Shown: positions 54,781 to 63,427, counted from the stretch's first letter. The stretch is 64,000 nt of DNA from an uncultured Lachnospiraceae bacterium (GCA_947385425.1 CANDKY010000001.1:62001-126000), one strand, 5' to 3'. Numbers and translations are program-made. The notes: generated from the letters alone by a model not told the origin.

Positions 54781-56529
54781 GTGAAGGGTAACAGCAGGCA
54801 GAAGGAGACGCTTTTAAAAGTACTCCGGTATATAAGGAAATATTGGTTTTATCTTGGGGTATCGGTTTTCATGGCGGCATGTACGGTGGCTCTTACCTTG
54901 TATGTGCCGATTTTGACCGGGGATGCCATTGACCTTATCGTTGAAAAAGGGCTGGTGGATTTCGGCGGCATATTTGATATCCTGGTAAAAATAGGGGCTG
55001 CGATTGCCCTGACGGCAGCAGCGCAGTGGATGATGAATGTATGCAATAACCGGATGACTTATGGGATTGTCCGTGATATCCGGGACGAGGCTTTCCGGAA
55101 AATTGAGATACTGCCGCTAAAGTATATTGACGCCCATTCTTATGGGGAAGTGGTCAGCCGGGTGATTGCGGATGTGGATCAGTTTGCGGATGGGCTTTTG
55201 ATGGGTTTTACCCAGTTGTTTACCGGGGTTGTGACGATTGCGGGGACTTTGGTTATTATGCTGACAATCAATATAGGGATCACGGCAGTGGTGGTATGCA
55301 TTACCCCGGTTTCGTTCCTCGTGGCGAATTTTATAGCGAAAAAGACTTACCACATGTTTAAGCTGCAGTCCGAGACAAGGGGGGAGCAGACAGCCCTGAT
55401 TGATGAGATGGTGGGGAACCAGCGGGTAGTCCAGGCGTTTGGCTATGAGGACAATGCCATGGAGCGGTTTGACGAGATCAACAAAAGGCTGCAGAAATGT
55501 TCGCTGCAGGCAATCTTTTTTTCATCCATCACGAATCCTGCCACCCGTTTTGTCAACAGCCTGGTTTATACCGGTGTGGGAATAACCGGCGCTTTCCTGG
55601 CTATCCGGGGAGGCATCAGCGTCGGCCAGTTGTCCTGCCTGCTTGCGTATGCCAACCAGTATACCAAACCGTTCAACGAAATATCGGGCGTGGTGACGGA
55701 ACTGCAGAATGCCCTGGCCTGTGCGGGCAGGATTTTTGAATTGATCGAGGAAGAGCCGCAGATCCCGGATGCGACGGATGCGGAAAGGCTGGCGGAGGTG
55801 AAGGGCACCGTAGGGCTGGAGCAGGTGTCTTTTTCCTACACGCAGGATAAGAAGCTGATTGAGAATTTTAACCTGGATGTGAAACCGGGGCAGCGCGTGG
55901 CTATTGTAGGGCCTACGGGCTGCGGGAAGACGACATTGATCAATCTCCTGATGCGTTTCTATGATGTGGATAAGGGGTGCATCCGTGTGGAAGGGAAGGA
56001 TATCCGCCAGGTGACGAGGAAAAGCCTGCGTACCGCTTTCGGCATGGTGCTGCAGGAGACATGGTTAAAGAGCGGGACGATACGGGAAAATATCGCGATG
56101 GGGAGGCCTGAGGCGGCGGAAGAGGAAATCATCGCGGCGGCGAAAGCATCCCATGCCCACAGCTTTATCAAGCGCCTGCCGGATGGATACGATACGGTGA
56201 TCACGGAGGACGGGGGCAATCTGTCCCAGGGGCAGAAGCAGCTTCTCTGTATTACAAGGGTTATGCTCTGCCAGCCGGATATGCTGATTCTGGATGAGGC
56301 GACGTCCTCCATAGATACAAGGACGGAGATAAAGATACAGAAAGCTTTTGCAAAGCTGATGGAGGGAAGGACCAGTTTTATCGTGGCGCACCGGCTTTCC
56401 ACTATCCGGGAGGCGGATATTATCCTGGTGATGAAGGACGGGAATATCATCGAGCAGGGGAACCATGAATCGCTGCTGGCGCAGGGCGGGTTCTACGCGC
56501 AGTTGTACCACAGCCAGTTTGCGGTATGA
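54781..56529 (+). CDS. ABC exporter half-transporter, catalytic ATP site
   Basis: 582 residues from GTG 54781 (AAAGGAGG 10 bases upstream), the length expected for a half-exporter; the open frame continues upstream to 54676 without a site. Membrane domain with the EAFRKIEILPLKYIDAHSYG coupling region; nucleotide-binding domain with GPTGCGKTT, Walker B LILDEATSSID (catalytic Glu) and H-loop IVAHRLST, but signature LSQGQKQ. Together with the preceding protein this gives one canonical and one degenerate ATP site, typical of BmrCD-like heterodimers. Substrate unknown. Confidence 0.92.
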   Translation: MKGNSRQKETLLKVLRYIRKYWFYLGVSVFMAACTVALTLYVPILTGDAIDLIVEKGLVDFGGIFDILVKIGAAIALTAAAQWMMNVCNNRMTYGIVRDIRDEAFRKIEILPLKYIDAHSYGEVVSRVIADVDQFADGLLMGFTQLFTGVVTIAGTLVIMLTINIGITAVVVCITPVSFLVANFIAKKTYHMFKLQSETRGEQTALIDEMVGNQRVVQAFGYEDNAMERFDEINKRLQKCSLQAIFFSSITNPATRFVNSLVYTGVGITGAFLAIRGGISVGQLSCLLAYANQYTKPFNEISGVVTELQNALACAGRIFELIEEEPQIPDATDAERLAEVKGTVGLEQVSFSYTQDKKLIENFNLDVKPGQRVAIVGPTGCGKTTLINLLMRFYDVDKGCIRVEGKDIRQVTRKSLRTAFGMVLQETWLKSGTIRENIAMGRPEAAEEEIIAAAKASHAHSFIKRLPDGYDTVITEDGGNLSQGQKQLLCITRVMLCQPDMLILDEATSSIDTRTEIKIQKAFAKLMEGRTSFIVAHRLSTIREADIILVMKDGNIIEQGNHESLLAQGGFYAQLYHSQFAV

Positions 56530-56536
56530 CGGCCTG

Positions 56537-56766
56537 GAGCGTGTTTGAAAAATGCTTTCCCTGAAATGTGCGTCACAATTTGTGGGAGATTAAAAGCATA
56601 TATGCTTTGCCAAATGAAGGGCGCATAGTGGGCTATGTAACCTGAATTTGGTAGACCAAGTGGTCAAGACTAATTTAGTCAAGACTAATTTAGTCTTAAT
56701 ATCGCGCAAAGTGGTGAAGCGGTTATACCGCGTACAGATCGGGGGAATGATTTTTCAAACACGCTC
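56537..56766. mobile_element. MITE-like repeat with 17-bp perfect terminal inverted repeats
   Basis: GAGCGTGTTTGAAAAAT at 56537-56553 is the exact reverse complement of 56750-56766. Inside, a 15-base unit AAGACTAATTTAGTC is tandemly duplicated (56666-56680, 56681-56695). Many landmarks are shared in order with 57299-57471, for example CAAATGAAGGGCGCATAGTG versus CGAATGAAGGAGGCGTAGTG and GCAAAGTGGTG versus GCAAAATGGTG. No coding capacity. It fills most of the 281-base gap after the exporter. Confidence 0.75.
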
Positions 56767-56811
56767 TGGAAAACGGGGAAAGCAGGGGGGAAGGAATTTG
56801 GAGGAAAATAT

Positions 56812-57300
56812 ATGAAAAGGAATACTTGTCCTTCGGGAGCGGCTTCCCTGCTGAAGGCAGCAGGGAAATGCATGGCGTGGTTTCTGGCGGCCGTTGTCTT
56901 GTTTGCGCTGCTTGCCTTTTTTTATATTCTTTTCGGAGGGGCTTTTTGCAATGACCTGAAGGCGTGGGGGATAAAGAGGGAATACGCTTCCATGGAGCTG
57001 CCGGATGAGACGGAGCGGGTGGAGGTAGTCTCTTATGTAGGAAATACCGTCGGGACGGGAAACCTTACGGAGATATGGGTAGGGATGCTCGTGCATTCCG
57101 AACTTCCGAAAGAGGAGCTTGAGACATATTTTGCGGATTATACGGTATGGGAGGTTCCGGACGATTTGGGCGGCGCCTGTCTTTTCCCAAATGTTTTTAT
57201 GGATTGTACGTTTCTGGAGGGGAAAGATTCCGGGGAAGGGTATTTTTTGATCCATCGTTTTTATGATGCTTTTTCGCAAATGGATCTGCGGGGGCATTAA
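56812..57300 (+). CDS. Single-span membrane protein of unknown function
   Basis: 162 residues; weak GGAGGAAAATAT upstream. A cytoplasmic N-terminus (MKRNTCPSGAASLLKAAGK), one hydrophobic helix (about 20-46, MAWFLAAVVLFALLAFFYIL), then an extracellular alpha/beta domain of about 115 residues (ETERVEVVSYVGN, EIWVGMLVHSELP, CLFPNVFMDCTF). No family recognised. It lies exactly between two homologous repeat copies, which may have brought it in or merely flank it. Confidence 0.65.
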   Translation: MKRNTCPSGAASLLKAAGKCMAWFLAAVVLFALLAFFYILFGGAFCNDLKAWGIKREYASMELPDETERVEVVSYVGNTVGTGNLTEIWVGMLVHSELPKEELETYFADYTVWEVPDDLGGACLFPNVFMDCTFLEGKDSGEGYFLIHRFYDAFSQMDLRGH

Positions 57301-57471
57301 GGAACTGTGAAAAAAACCGCCTGTGCGGCACAGTTTGTGAGAGGTTTGCACCGAATGAAGGAGGCGTAGTGGGGCATCGCCCCTTGAATGAGGGGCAAAA
57401 ATCTCGCAAAATGGTGGCCGGTTTCACCGTGTAAAGATGGTGAAAATGGGATTTTAAACAGGCTCTAAGGA
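57299..57471. mobile_element. Second, diverged copy of the 56.5-kb MITE-like repeat
   Basis: Starts at the stop codon of the membrane protein with AAGGAACTGTGAAAAAAACC and ends with ATTTTAAACAGGCTCTAAGG. Internal blocks follow those of 56537-56766 in the same order, but the ends differ: the left end carries the AGGAACTGT motif, the right end matches the reverse complement of a segment at 29657-29675. A further AAGGAACTGT follows at 57469. Confidence 0.6.
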
Positions 57472-57515
57472 ACTGTAGGAAATGGCCGGTTCCGGAGGGG
57501 GGAATCCATTGCGGA

Positions 57516-58031
57516 TTACGGGTGTTTCCGGAGCCGGAGGGAAAAGAAGAAGTCAAGTTCCTCCTCTTTGTAATAAAAAAAGCAGAGGATGAAAAGCAGG
57601 AACATTCCGACAGTCACATAGCAGTCGGCTACGTTGAACTTCGGGAAATTGATGGGGACGAAATAAATAAAGTCTACCACATATCCGTTGGCAATCCTGT
57701 CGATCAGGTTGCCGGTTCCGCCGCTGATAAGCAGCAGAAGGGAGATCTGCATGGGCAGGTAGCGTTTTCCTTCCGGCATTCGGAAATATTTAAAGAGAAG
57801 GAAGAGCATAACCAATGAAGTTAAAGTGATAAGGAATCCCTGTTTTCCCATAAAGGAACTGAATGCGGCCCCGGTATTTTCCAGGTAGGAAAATTCCAGG
57901 ATATCGTCAAGAAGCGGATAGTCCGCCTGCCCTTTCAGACGGCTTTGCGCCAGCGATTTTGTGATCTGGTCAAACGCCGTAAGAAGCGGGACCGAAAGGA
58001 GCGGATATATTTTTTTCCAAACAGTTTTCAT
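57516..58031 (-). CDS. lspA: Lipoprotein signal peptidase
   Basis: 171 residues, four hydrophobic helices. The aspartyl protease residues are in GTGNLIDRIANGYVVDF and FNVADCYVTVG; FSYLENTGAAFS is the other conserved block. Cleaves the signal peptide of diacylated prolipoproteins, such as the binding protein encoded at 60093. GGAGG precedes the ATG on the minus strand. Convergent with the genes on its left. Confidence 0.96.
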   Translation of the reverse strand: MKTVWKKIYPLLSVPLLTAFDQITKSLAQSRLKGQADYPLLDDILEFSYLENTGAAFSSFMGKQGFLITLTSLVMLFLLFKYFRMPEGKRYLPMQISLLLLISGGTGNLIDRIANGYVVDFIYFVPINFPKFNVADCYVTVGMFLLFILCFFYYKEEELDFFFSLRLRKHP

Positions 58032-58078
58032 GGCAATGCCTCCGGAAAATGTTAATTAGGGTTTGCGTGCCCGTGGGC

Positions 58079-58114
58079 ATAAAAGAAAAAGTACTGACAA
58101 AATTTTATCAGTAC
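58079..58114 (-). terminator. Terminator of tRNA-Trp
   Basis: On the minus strand GTACTGATAAAA pairs with TTTTGTCAGTAC (58091-58114), followed by TTTTTCTTTT (58081-58090). It lies 18 bases past the tRNA 3' end and before lspA. Confidence 0.88.
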
Positions 58115-58132
58115 CTTCTGCTTTCCATATAG

Positions 58133-58203
58133 CAGGGGCAGTAGGAATCGAACCCACATCGATGGTTTTGGAGACCACTGTTCTACCTTTGAACTATGCC
58201 CCT
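58133..58203 (-). tRNA. tRNA-Trp (anticodon CCA)
   Basis: 71 bases reading AGGGGCA ... TGCCCCT+G for the acceptor stem, D arm GTTCAAAGGTAGAAC, anticodon arm GTGGT-CTCCAAA-ACCAT with anticodon CCA, variable CGAT(G), T arm with TTCGATT loop. CCA tail is not encoded. Confidence 0.95.
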
Positions 58204-58315
58204 GTATGCTGGCTTTTCTTAGCTGCCGAAAATTATTATAGCATAAAGGGGGAAGGATGGCAAGTGGAAAGTGGAAAAATTTTTCCACTGAAGAAGGGCA
58301 GACATTACTGCAATT

Positions 58316-59185
58316 GTGGATAAGGCGCGCATCTGGAAAGGGAAGGTCATCCATATACTGGCCGTGGAGAACCAGTTATATGTGGATTACCATATGGTAT
58401 TGCGGAATATGCTGTCGGAGAGCTTAAATTACCATAGGCAGTGGAAAAGGAAGAAGGCAGAGCATGACAGGGAGAAAGATTTAAAGGGCAGTAAAGATGA
58501 ATTCCTGTCGGGGATGCGTAAGGGGGAAAAGTTCCTGCCGGTTATCACCCTGGTAGTGTACTGCGGGACAGAGCACCCGTGGGACGGGGCAAGGCGCCTG
58601 CACGACCTGCTGGATATGGATGATGAAATAAAGGAATTTATCCCGGATTACCGGATGAATTTATATGACTGTCATGAACACGATACCTTTGAAGAGTACC
58701 ATACCGGGCTGCGCCAGTTGTTTGAAACCGTGCGGTACAGCGGGGATAAGGAGAAACTGAAAAGGATCATGGAGGAGAACAGGGAAGCTTACAGCAGCAT
58801 AGACAGCGAGACGAGGGAATTATTGGAGGCAGTAGCCAAAGTAAAAATACCGGAGAACAGTAAAAAGGAAGAGGAAGACGGAAAGGTGGGGTTTGATATG
58901 TGCAAGGCGTTTGAGGATTACAGGCTGGAAGGAAAAATGGAGGGTAAAATAGAAGGAAAAATAGAAGGGAAGCTTGAGGGAAGGCAGGAGCATCTTATAG
59001 AGTTGGTATGTAAGAAACTGCTGAAGGATAAGCCGGCGTCAATGATTGCCGATGAACTGGAAGAGAAACCGGAGGAAATAGAGAGGATTATTGCTGCCCA
59101 GAAGGAAGCAGGGAACTATGACGCAGGCCAGATATATAAAGTGCTGAACGGCGGGACGGCAGAAGTCGCCGTACCGTTAACCTGA
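58316..59185 (+). pseudogene. 5'-truncated PD-(D/E)XK (Rpn/DUF4351-type) transposase-like remnant
   Basis: The frame is open from 58292 but has no ribosome site; GTG 58316 is the first possible start. It begins just before VIHILAVENQLYVDYHMVLR, where the ExQ part of the nuclease active site lies. The usual 60-80 residues before it, with the catalytic Asp, are missing. The rest is intact: GEKFLPVITLVVYCG, then a linker with the family's typical KMEGKIEGKIEGKLEGRQ repeat and a helical end. Lies next to the tRNA gene, a common insertion point. Probably inactive. Confidence 0.75.
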
Positions 59186-59252
59186 CGGGAATAAGACAGC
59201 CTGTTTTACTGCTTTGCGCAAAATGGGTTCTTTCCGATACATATCATAATTT

Positions 59253-59411
59253 AGGAACTGTATGTAAATAACCTATGCCATTTGCTGGTCTTTTTCTCCG
59301 ATTGCACCAACCCAAAATCAGTTACATAGCCCGCTATGCGCCCGATTTTGGGTTGGCACACTCAGAGAAAAATCCAGCGCAACTGTCACAGGTTATTTAC
59401 ATACAGTTCCT
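59253..59411. mobile_element. Intact MITE-like long hairpin (AGGAACTGT family)
   Basis: The 22-base ends (59253-59274 and 59390-59411) are perfect inverted repeats. The inner arms also pair (CCAACCCAAAATC with GATTTTGGGTTGG; GCTGG-CTTTTTCTC with GAGAAAAATCCAGC), so almost the whole 159 bases folds into one hairpin. TTA lies on both outer sides and may be a target duplication. No coding capacity. Part of the 907-base gap 59186-60092. Confidence 0.8.
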
Positions 59412-59430
59412 TAGTCAGTATAAAAAAGGA

Positions 59431-59486
59431 AAGGAACGCTTCCGACATTGGTTAAAAACAGCCGGTGCCGGGAGCGTTCCTTTTGC
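59431..59486 (+). terminator. Hairpin with T-run after MITE
   Basis: AGGAACGCT (59432-59440) pairs with AGCGTTCCT (59473-59481), with further GC pairing inside, then TTTTGCGTTT. It may end read-through from the pseudogene side. Confidence 0.6.
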
Positions 59487-59661
59487 GTTTGCCGTTTTGT
59501 TTGGAAAAAACAGGATATTACAGGATATTTCAATTTTCAACAAAGCAGGTAAAAAAACAGGATATCAGGTGTCCATATTGCACAAAGCATATAAAAGGGC
59601 ATTGTTCATATTGTTTGTTTTCAATTTGTCCATAATTTGTCCACAATTTTTAATTTTCCTA

Positions 59662-59690
59662 TTGCTTTTCAGAGCGGTATAGGTTAAAAT
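59662..59690 (+). promoter_or_regulatory. Candidate promoter for oligopeptide ABC operon
   Basis: TTGCTT at 59662-59667, 17-base spacer, TAAAAT at 59685-59690. Best match in the gap, though the -35 is weak. It would give a leader of about 400 bases. Confidence 0.4.
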
Positions 59691-60092
59691 ACATATATCA
59701 TATGTTTCAGAAATGCACAAAGGAGATTTGGAAAAGTTATTTAGTGCATACGATTTAAAGGGTGTATACCGATTTTTTTTTGTACATGTTGCATATTTAA
59801 ACGGATAGTTCCAGCGTGTTTCTTACGAAAGAAGAACAGATGTTTTGGCAAATATTTCAAAAAGCATATTTTCAGGGCTTTTTGGACGAATTATCAAAAA
59901 ACAGTTGATATAAAATTTCCATTTCGCCTGTACACAGGAGGGATGCAGGTAATTTTGCATAAGTGCAGGGGGAAGGGAGAATTTATATAGATAAGGCAAG
60001 AAAGCTCTGTAATGCGGTATATTTTACCGCATAAGAAAGCGGTGAAGAGTTTGATAATTGTCTGTCAAATCCAAATAAAAGGAGGATAAGAA
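59691..60092 (+). other. Long AT-rich leader before binding-protein gene
   Basis: About 400 bases without a real gene. It holds a perfect ATGCGGTA-TATT-TTACCGCAT-type hairpin (about 60012-60033), a 31-codon frame beginning ATGCACAAAGGAG that lacks a ribosome site, and a strong AAAAGGAGGATAAG site just before the ATG at 60093. No known riboswitch recognised. Confidence 0.45.
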
Positions 60093-62120
60093 ATGCGTAG
60101 AAAATTTGTAGCAATGGTAATGGCAGTTTCTCTTGCAGCCGTTACACTTGCCGGCTGCGGCGGCGGTTCAGGTTCTTCGGATTCTTCCGGTTCTTCAGGA
60201 ACTTCAGAATCAACCGGGTCAGGGACTTCTGATTCATCCGGCGGCGGTTCGGAAAGCACAGGCGGCGGTACAGGTACTGCGGCTGCGGAAGGTATTACTA
60301 CCGAAGTTGGTACTCCGCGTGCCGAGACCCTGATTGTTGAGTGCCAGAACTCGACGGATACTCCCGGGCAGTTTAACTCTTACATGCAGGGTACTGCGAT
60401 GGGCTTTGGTATCCATCAGATGATGAGCGCCCATTTGTGGGAGATGAGCACGGCAAAAGGCGAGCAGTACGGTGAGATAGCTGACGGGCTGCCTGAACCC
60501 AATGCTGATTTCACTGAGTGGACAGTGAAAGTGCGCCAGGGCATTAAGTGGTCTGACGGTGAAGATGTAACAGCGGACGACGTTGTGTTCACCTTCAATA
60601 TGATCAAAGACAACAGCGCGATTAATGCCAGCGCGGCAACAAACCTGTACATCGACTCTGTAGAGAAAGTGGATGATTATACGGTGCTGTTTAAGATGAA
60701 AGAGCCGTTCCCGCGTTTTGTACAGCGTTATGGTATTACTGTTTGGGGTACTGACTACCGTATCGTTCCCGAACATATCTACTCACAGCAGGCGGACGTT
60801 ACTACGTTCAAGGATGAAGCACCTGTTGTTGCAGGTCCGTATACGGTAAAAGATTACGACAGCCTTGGAATGTGGGTTCTGTATGAACTGCGTGAGGATT
60901 GGCAGAGCAGCACATTGGGTGTTGTAGGGGCTGCTGAATTTGGTTATACCGCTGACCAGGTTCCGCCTAAATATGTATGGTTCCGTACCTTCTCGGATTC
61001 AACAACGAAACAGATGGCAATGATCAACAATGAAATTGACCTGCTCTGCGAGGTTACTCTGGAAGAGTTCCAGACCATGAACAGCTCCAATGACAAGATC
61101 AAATGCTGGTATGATGCGTTCCCGTATGCGAACCCCGATGACCCGGGCGCAAAGGGTATTGTGTTCTCTATTGGTAAAGGTGCTCCGTATGACAATCCGG
61201 ATTTCCGCTGGGGTATCTGCCTTGCTCTGGATATCGATCAGATTTCCATGAATACATTCTCAGGAGCAGGACGTGCGGCACCAATTCCGTTGATGAACAA
61301 TACGCAGTTCCTGCAGGAGACTTATACAATCCCTATGCAGGAATGGTTAGAGAACTTTGAACTTGACCTTGGCGACGGCACAACTTTCAAACCTTATGAT
61401 ACCACTTATGCACAGCGTATGGCATCCTCTCTGGGAATCCAGGGTACGGACGAAGAACTGGTTACCATGTTCGGCGCAGGCTGGTGGAAACATGATGAAG
61501 AAGCTGCTACGAAGCTGCTTGAGAAAGCCGGCCTTGAAAAGGTTAACGGCGTTTGGAATTACAACGGCGCGCCTTTCACCTTTGAATTAAGCTATCTGGC
61601 TGACGCTGAGTTCCAGGAGGCTCGTGGAGTACAGGCTGTTTACAACCAGTTACAGGCATTTGGGTTCCAGTGTACGATATCATCGAAATCTTCTGCTACA
61701 TGGGATGTAGATGGTGGCCAGGGTAACTTTGATATTGCTGGTTACTGGCCGTCAGGCGGTATCCTGAAGGATTTCTATTCTGCTATCAGCGGATTTGACG
61801 CTGATCTGATCAAACCTTTGGGTGAGACTGGTTCCGGCCAGGGTATGCGTTGGAACAATGCACGTGTTACAGAGATTCTTCATGAGTTGGCAAATGTTGA
61901 CCCTGAAGATGAAAGATCTTATCAGTTGCATACCGAATTCCTGCAGGAGTGTGTAAAGGATATGTGTGAGATCAACTTCCTTTCCGGTACCAAGTTCGTT
62001 CCGACCAATTCTACTTATTGGGAAGGCTATCCGAATGCGGATAATCCGTATGACGGTCCTTGGTGGTGGTGGAGCTGCTTCAAATATATGCTCCCGAACA
62101 TTCATCCGACACAGGGTTAA
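60093..62120 (+). CDS. Oligopeptide-type ABC transporter substrate-binding lipoprotein
   Basis: 675 residues, longer than the usual 530-600. Lipoprotein signal with lipobox LAGC (Cys21), then a Ser/Gly/Thr-rich linker of about 50 residues. The SBP family 5 core includes VKVRQGIKWSDGEDVTADDVVFTF near residue 150 and TTKQMAMINNEIDL. Optimal ribosome site and codon choice unlike its neighbours (many GGT, GTT, GAC codons) point to high expression. Binds peptides or similar ligands outside the membrane, anchored after LspA processing. Confidence 0.93.
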   Translation: MRRKFVAMVMAVSLAAVTLAGCGGGSGSSDSSGSSGTSESTGSGTSDSSGGGSESTGGGTGTAAAEGITTEVGTPRAETLIVECQNSTDTPGQFNSYMQGTAMGFGIHQMMSAHLWEMSTAKGEQYGEIADGLPEPNADFTEWTVKVRQGIKWSDGEDVTADDVVFTFNMIKDNSAINASAATNLYIDSVEKVDDYTVLFKMKEPFPRFVQRYGITVWGTDYRIVPEHIYSQQADVTTFKDEAPVVAGPYTVKDYDSLGMWVLYELREDWQSSTLGVVGAAEFGYTADQVPPKYVWFRTFSDSTTKQMAMINNEIDLLCEVTLEEFQTMNSSNDKIKCWYDAFPYANPDDPGAKGIVFSIGKGAPYDNPDFRWGICLALDIDQISMNTFSGAGRAAPIPLMNNTQFLQETYTIPMQEWLENFELDLGDGTTFKPYDTTYAQRMASSLGIQGTDEELVTMFGAGWWKHDEEAATKLLEKAGLEKVNGVWNYNGAPFTFELSYLADAEFQEARGVQAVYNQLQAFGFQCTISSKSSATWDVDGGQGNFDIAGYWPSGGILKDFYSAISGFDADLIKPLGETGSGQGMRWNNARVTEILHELANVDPEDERSYQLHTEFLQECVKDMCEINFLSGTKFVPTNSTYWEGYPNADNPYDGPWWWWSCFKYMLPNIHPTQG

Positions 62121-62264
62121 TTGATGCAAAATATTTAAAAACAATAGGAACATGATTCGTGCCAATAGAAAGTTCATAAGATGAGCATTTTGTAGAAAGT
62201 TGACAGAATGGGCGTTCTATAAAAGCTTGCAAAGCGTACATTCTATTGTATAGTCATAAGGAGG

Positions 62265-62291
62265 GGGCCGTAAGTGGATGGCTTACGGCCC
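62265..62291 (+). other. Intercistronic 10-bp hairpin
   Basis: GGGCCGTAAG (62265-62274) pairs perfectly with CTTACGGCCC (62282-62291). The run of T is poor (GTCCCTCGTTTT), so it may be a partial terminator or an mRNA-stabilising hairpin that keeps binding-protein mRNA in excess of permease mRNA. A weak promoter (TTGCAA 62227-62232, TATAGT 62249-62254) precedes it. Confidence 0.5.
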
Positions 62292-62303
62292 GTCCCTCGT
62301 TTT

Positions 62304-62384
62304 ATGCACACGGGCACCCGGAGGAAATTATATGAAGAGCTGACGGGTGTCCGGCGCGGCGGGCAGGGGAAATTTCCCTGCCCG
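62304..62384 (+). repeat. Two-hairpin intergenic element, copy 2 (before permease gene)
   Basis: Same start ATGCACACGGGCACCC as the copy at 47511. Stem 1 pairs 62311-62319 with 62345-62353 (one G-T change). The core AAGAGCTGACGGGTG is kept. Stem 2 CGGGCAGGG/CCCTGCCCG (62360-62368 with 62376-62384) differs in sequence from copy 1 but keeps the hairpin. The permease start is 28 bases on. Confidence 0.7.
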
Positions 62385-62411
62385 ATTATAAATAGAAAAG
62401 GAGTGCTGTGT

Positions 62412-63410
62412 ATGAAATTTAAAACTTTTTTTCTGCAGCGTGTACTCGCCTGGGCACTGACAATCTGGATTGGTGTTACTTTTATCTTTTTTATTCCACG
62501 TATGTTCCCGTCAGATCCTGTTGAGAACATGATTGCACAGATGCAGACGCGTTCAGGTAATATGGATCCGGCTGAAATGGAGGTGCTCAGGCAGCAGCTT
62601 CGTGTACAGTTCGGTCTAGAAGGGTCATTACTGCAGCAATATGGCGCGTTCTTATGGAATGGGCTGTTACATTTTGATTTTGGGCCGTCTCTGATGAGTT
62701 ATCCGGAACCTGTTGGAAATATCATTGGGCGGTATCTTCCGTATACTTTGATTTTGTCGCTGACATCTACCTTTATCGCATGGGTAATCGGTAACTTTAT
62801 CGGTTTGCTTGCAGGTTTCCGCAAGAACAAACGGTCTTCGAAAATTTTGGAGGGCATAGCTATCTGTATCTATCCGCTGCCTTATTTCCTGGTGGCATTG
62901 GTTCTGCAGATTATTTTCGCCTTTGTTTTAAAATGGTTCCCGCTGCAGGCGGTTATCAAAACAGGTGCCGGTTTCGGCCCGTGGATGTCTTCGCTGCTTA
63001 AGGCATCGGTGCTCCCGGCAGTTTCGCTGCTGCTGCTTGGTACAGGATGGTGGATTATTTCCATGAAATCCCTGGCAGGGACTACTGCGGAGGAAGATTA
63101 TGTCCGTTATGCACGTTTCAGAGGCCTTTCCGAGGCAACGATCGGCAGAAGCTATGTATTGCGTAATTCCATTTTGACACAGATTACTGCACTGGCCATG
63201 AGTCTCGGCGGTGTGTTCGGCGGTTCAATTATGACTGAAATTATTTTCGGGTATCCAGGTGTCGGTTCCCTGATCCAGAGTGCTATCCTGCAGTCGGATT
63301 ATAACATGATTCTGGGCTGTATTACGATTTCCATTGTAGCTATTTCCACTGCAACGCTGATTGTTGACCTGATCTATCCGTTCATTGATCCGCGGATCCG
63401 GTACGGTTGA
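62412..63410 (+). CDS. Oligopeptide ABC transporter permease, DppB/OppB type
   Basis: 332 residues from ATG 62412 (AAAAGGAGTG upstream). Opening FLQRVLAWALTIWIGVTFIFFIPRMFPSDP is typical of the first permease; six membrane helices follow, with the EAA loop DYVRYARFRGLSEATIGRSY and a C-terminal GYPGVGSLIQSAI segment. The long in-frame upstream region contains the repeat and is not coding. Pairs with the next permease. Confidence 0.95.
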   Translation: MKFKTFFLQRVLAWALTIWIGVTFIFFIPRMFPSDPVENMIAQMQTRSGNMDPAEMEVLRQQLRVQFGLEGSLLQQYGAFLWNGLLHFDFGPSLMSYPEPVGNIIGRYLPYTLILSLTSTFIAWVIGNFIGLLAGFRKNKRSSKILEGIAICIYPLPYFLVALVLQIIFAFVLKWFPLQAVIKTGAGFGPWMSSLLKASVLPAVSLLLLGTGWWIISMKSLAGTTAEEDYVRYARFRGLSEATIGRSYVLRNSILTQITALAMSLGGVFGGSIMTEIIFGYPGVGSLIQSAILQSDYNMILGCITISIVAISTATLIVDLIYPFIDPRIRYG

Positions 63411-63427
63411 TAGGAAGGAGGGTTAAC

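Noticed and set aside
58063..58323. 86-residue plus-strand frame over tRNA-Trp
   Set aside because: It is the reverse reading of the tRNA gene and its terminator.
59275..59682. 135-residue open frame
   Set aside because: It runs through both arms of the MITE-like hairpin and a terminator-like stem, lacks a ribosome site and resembles no protein.
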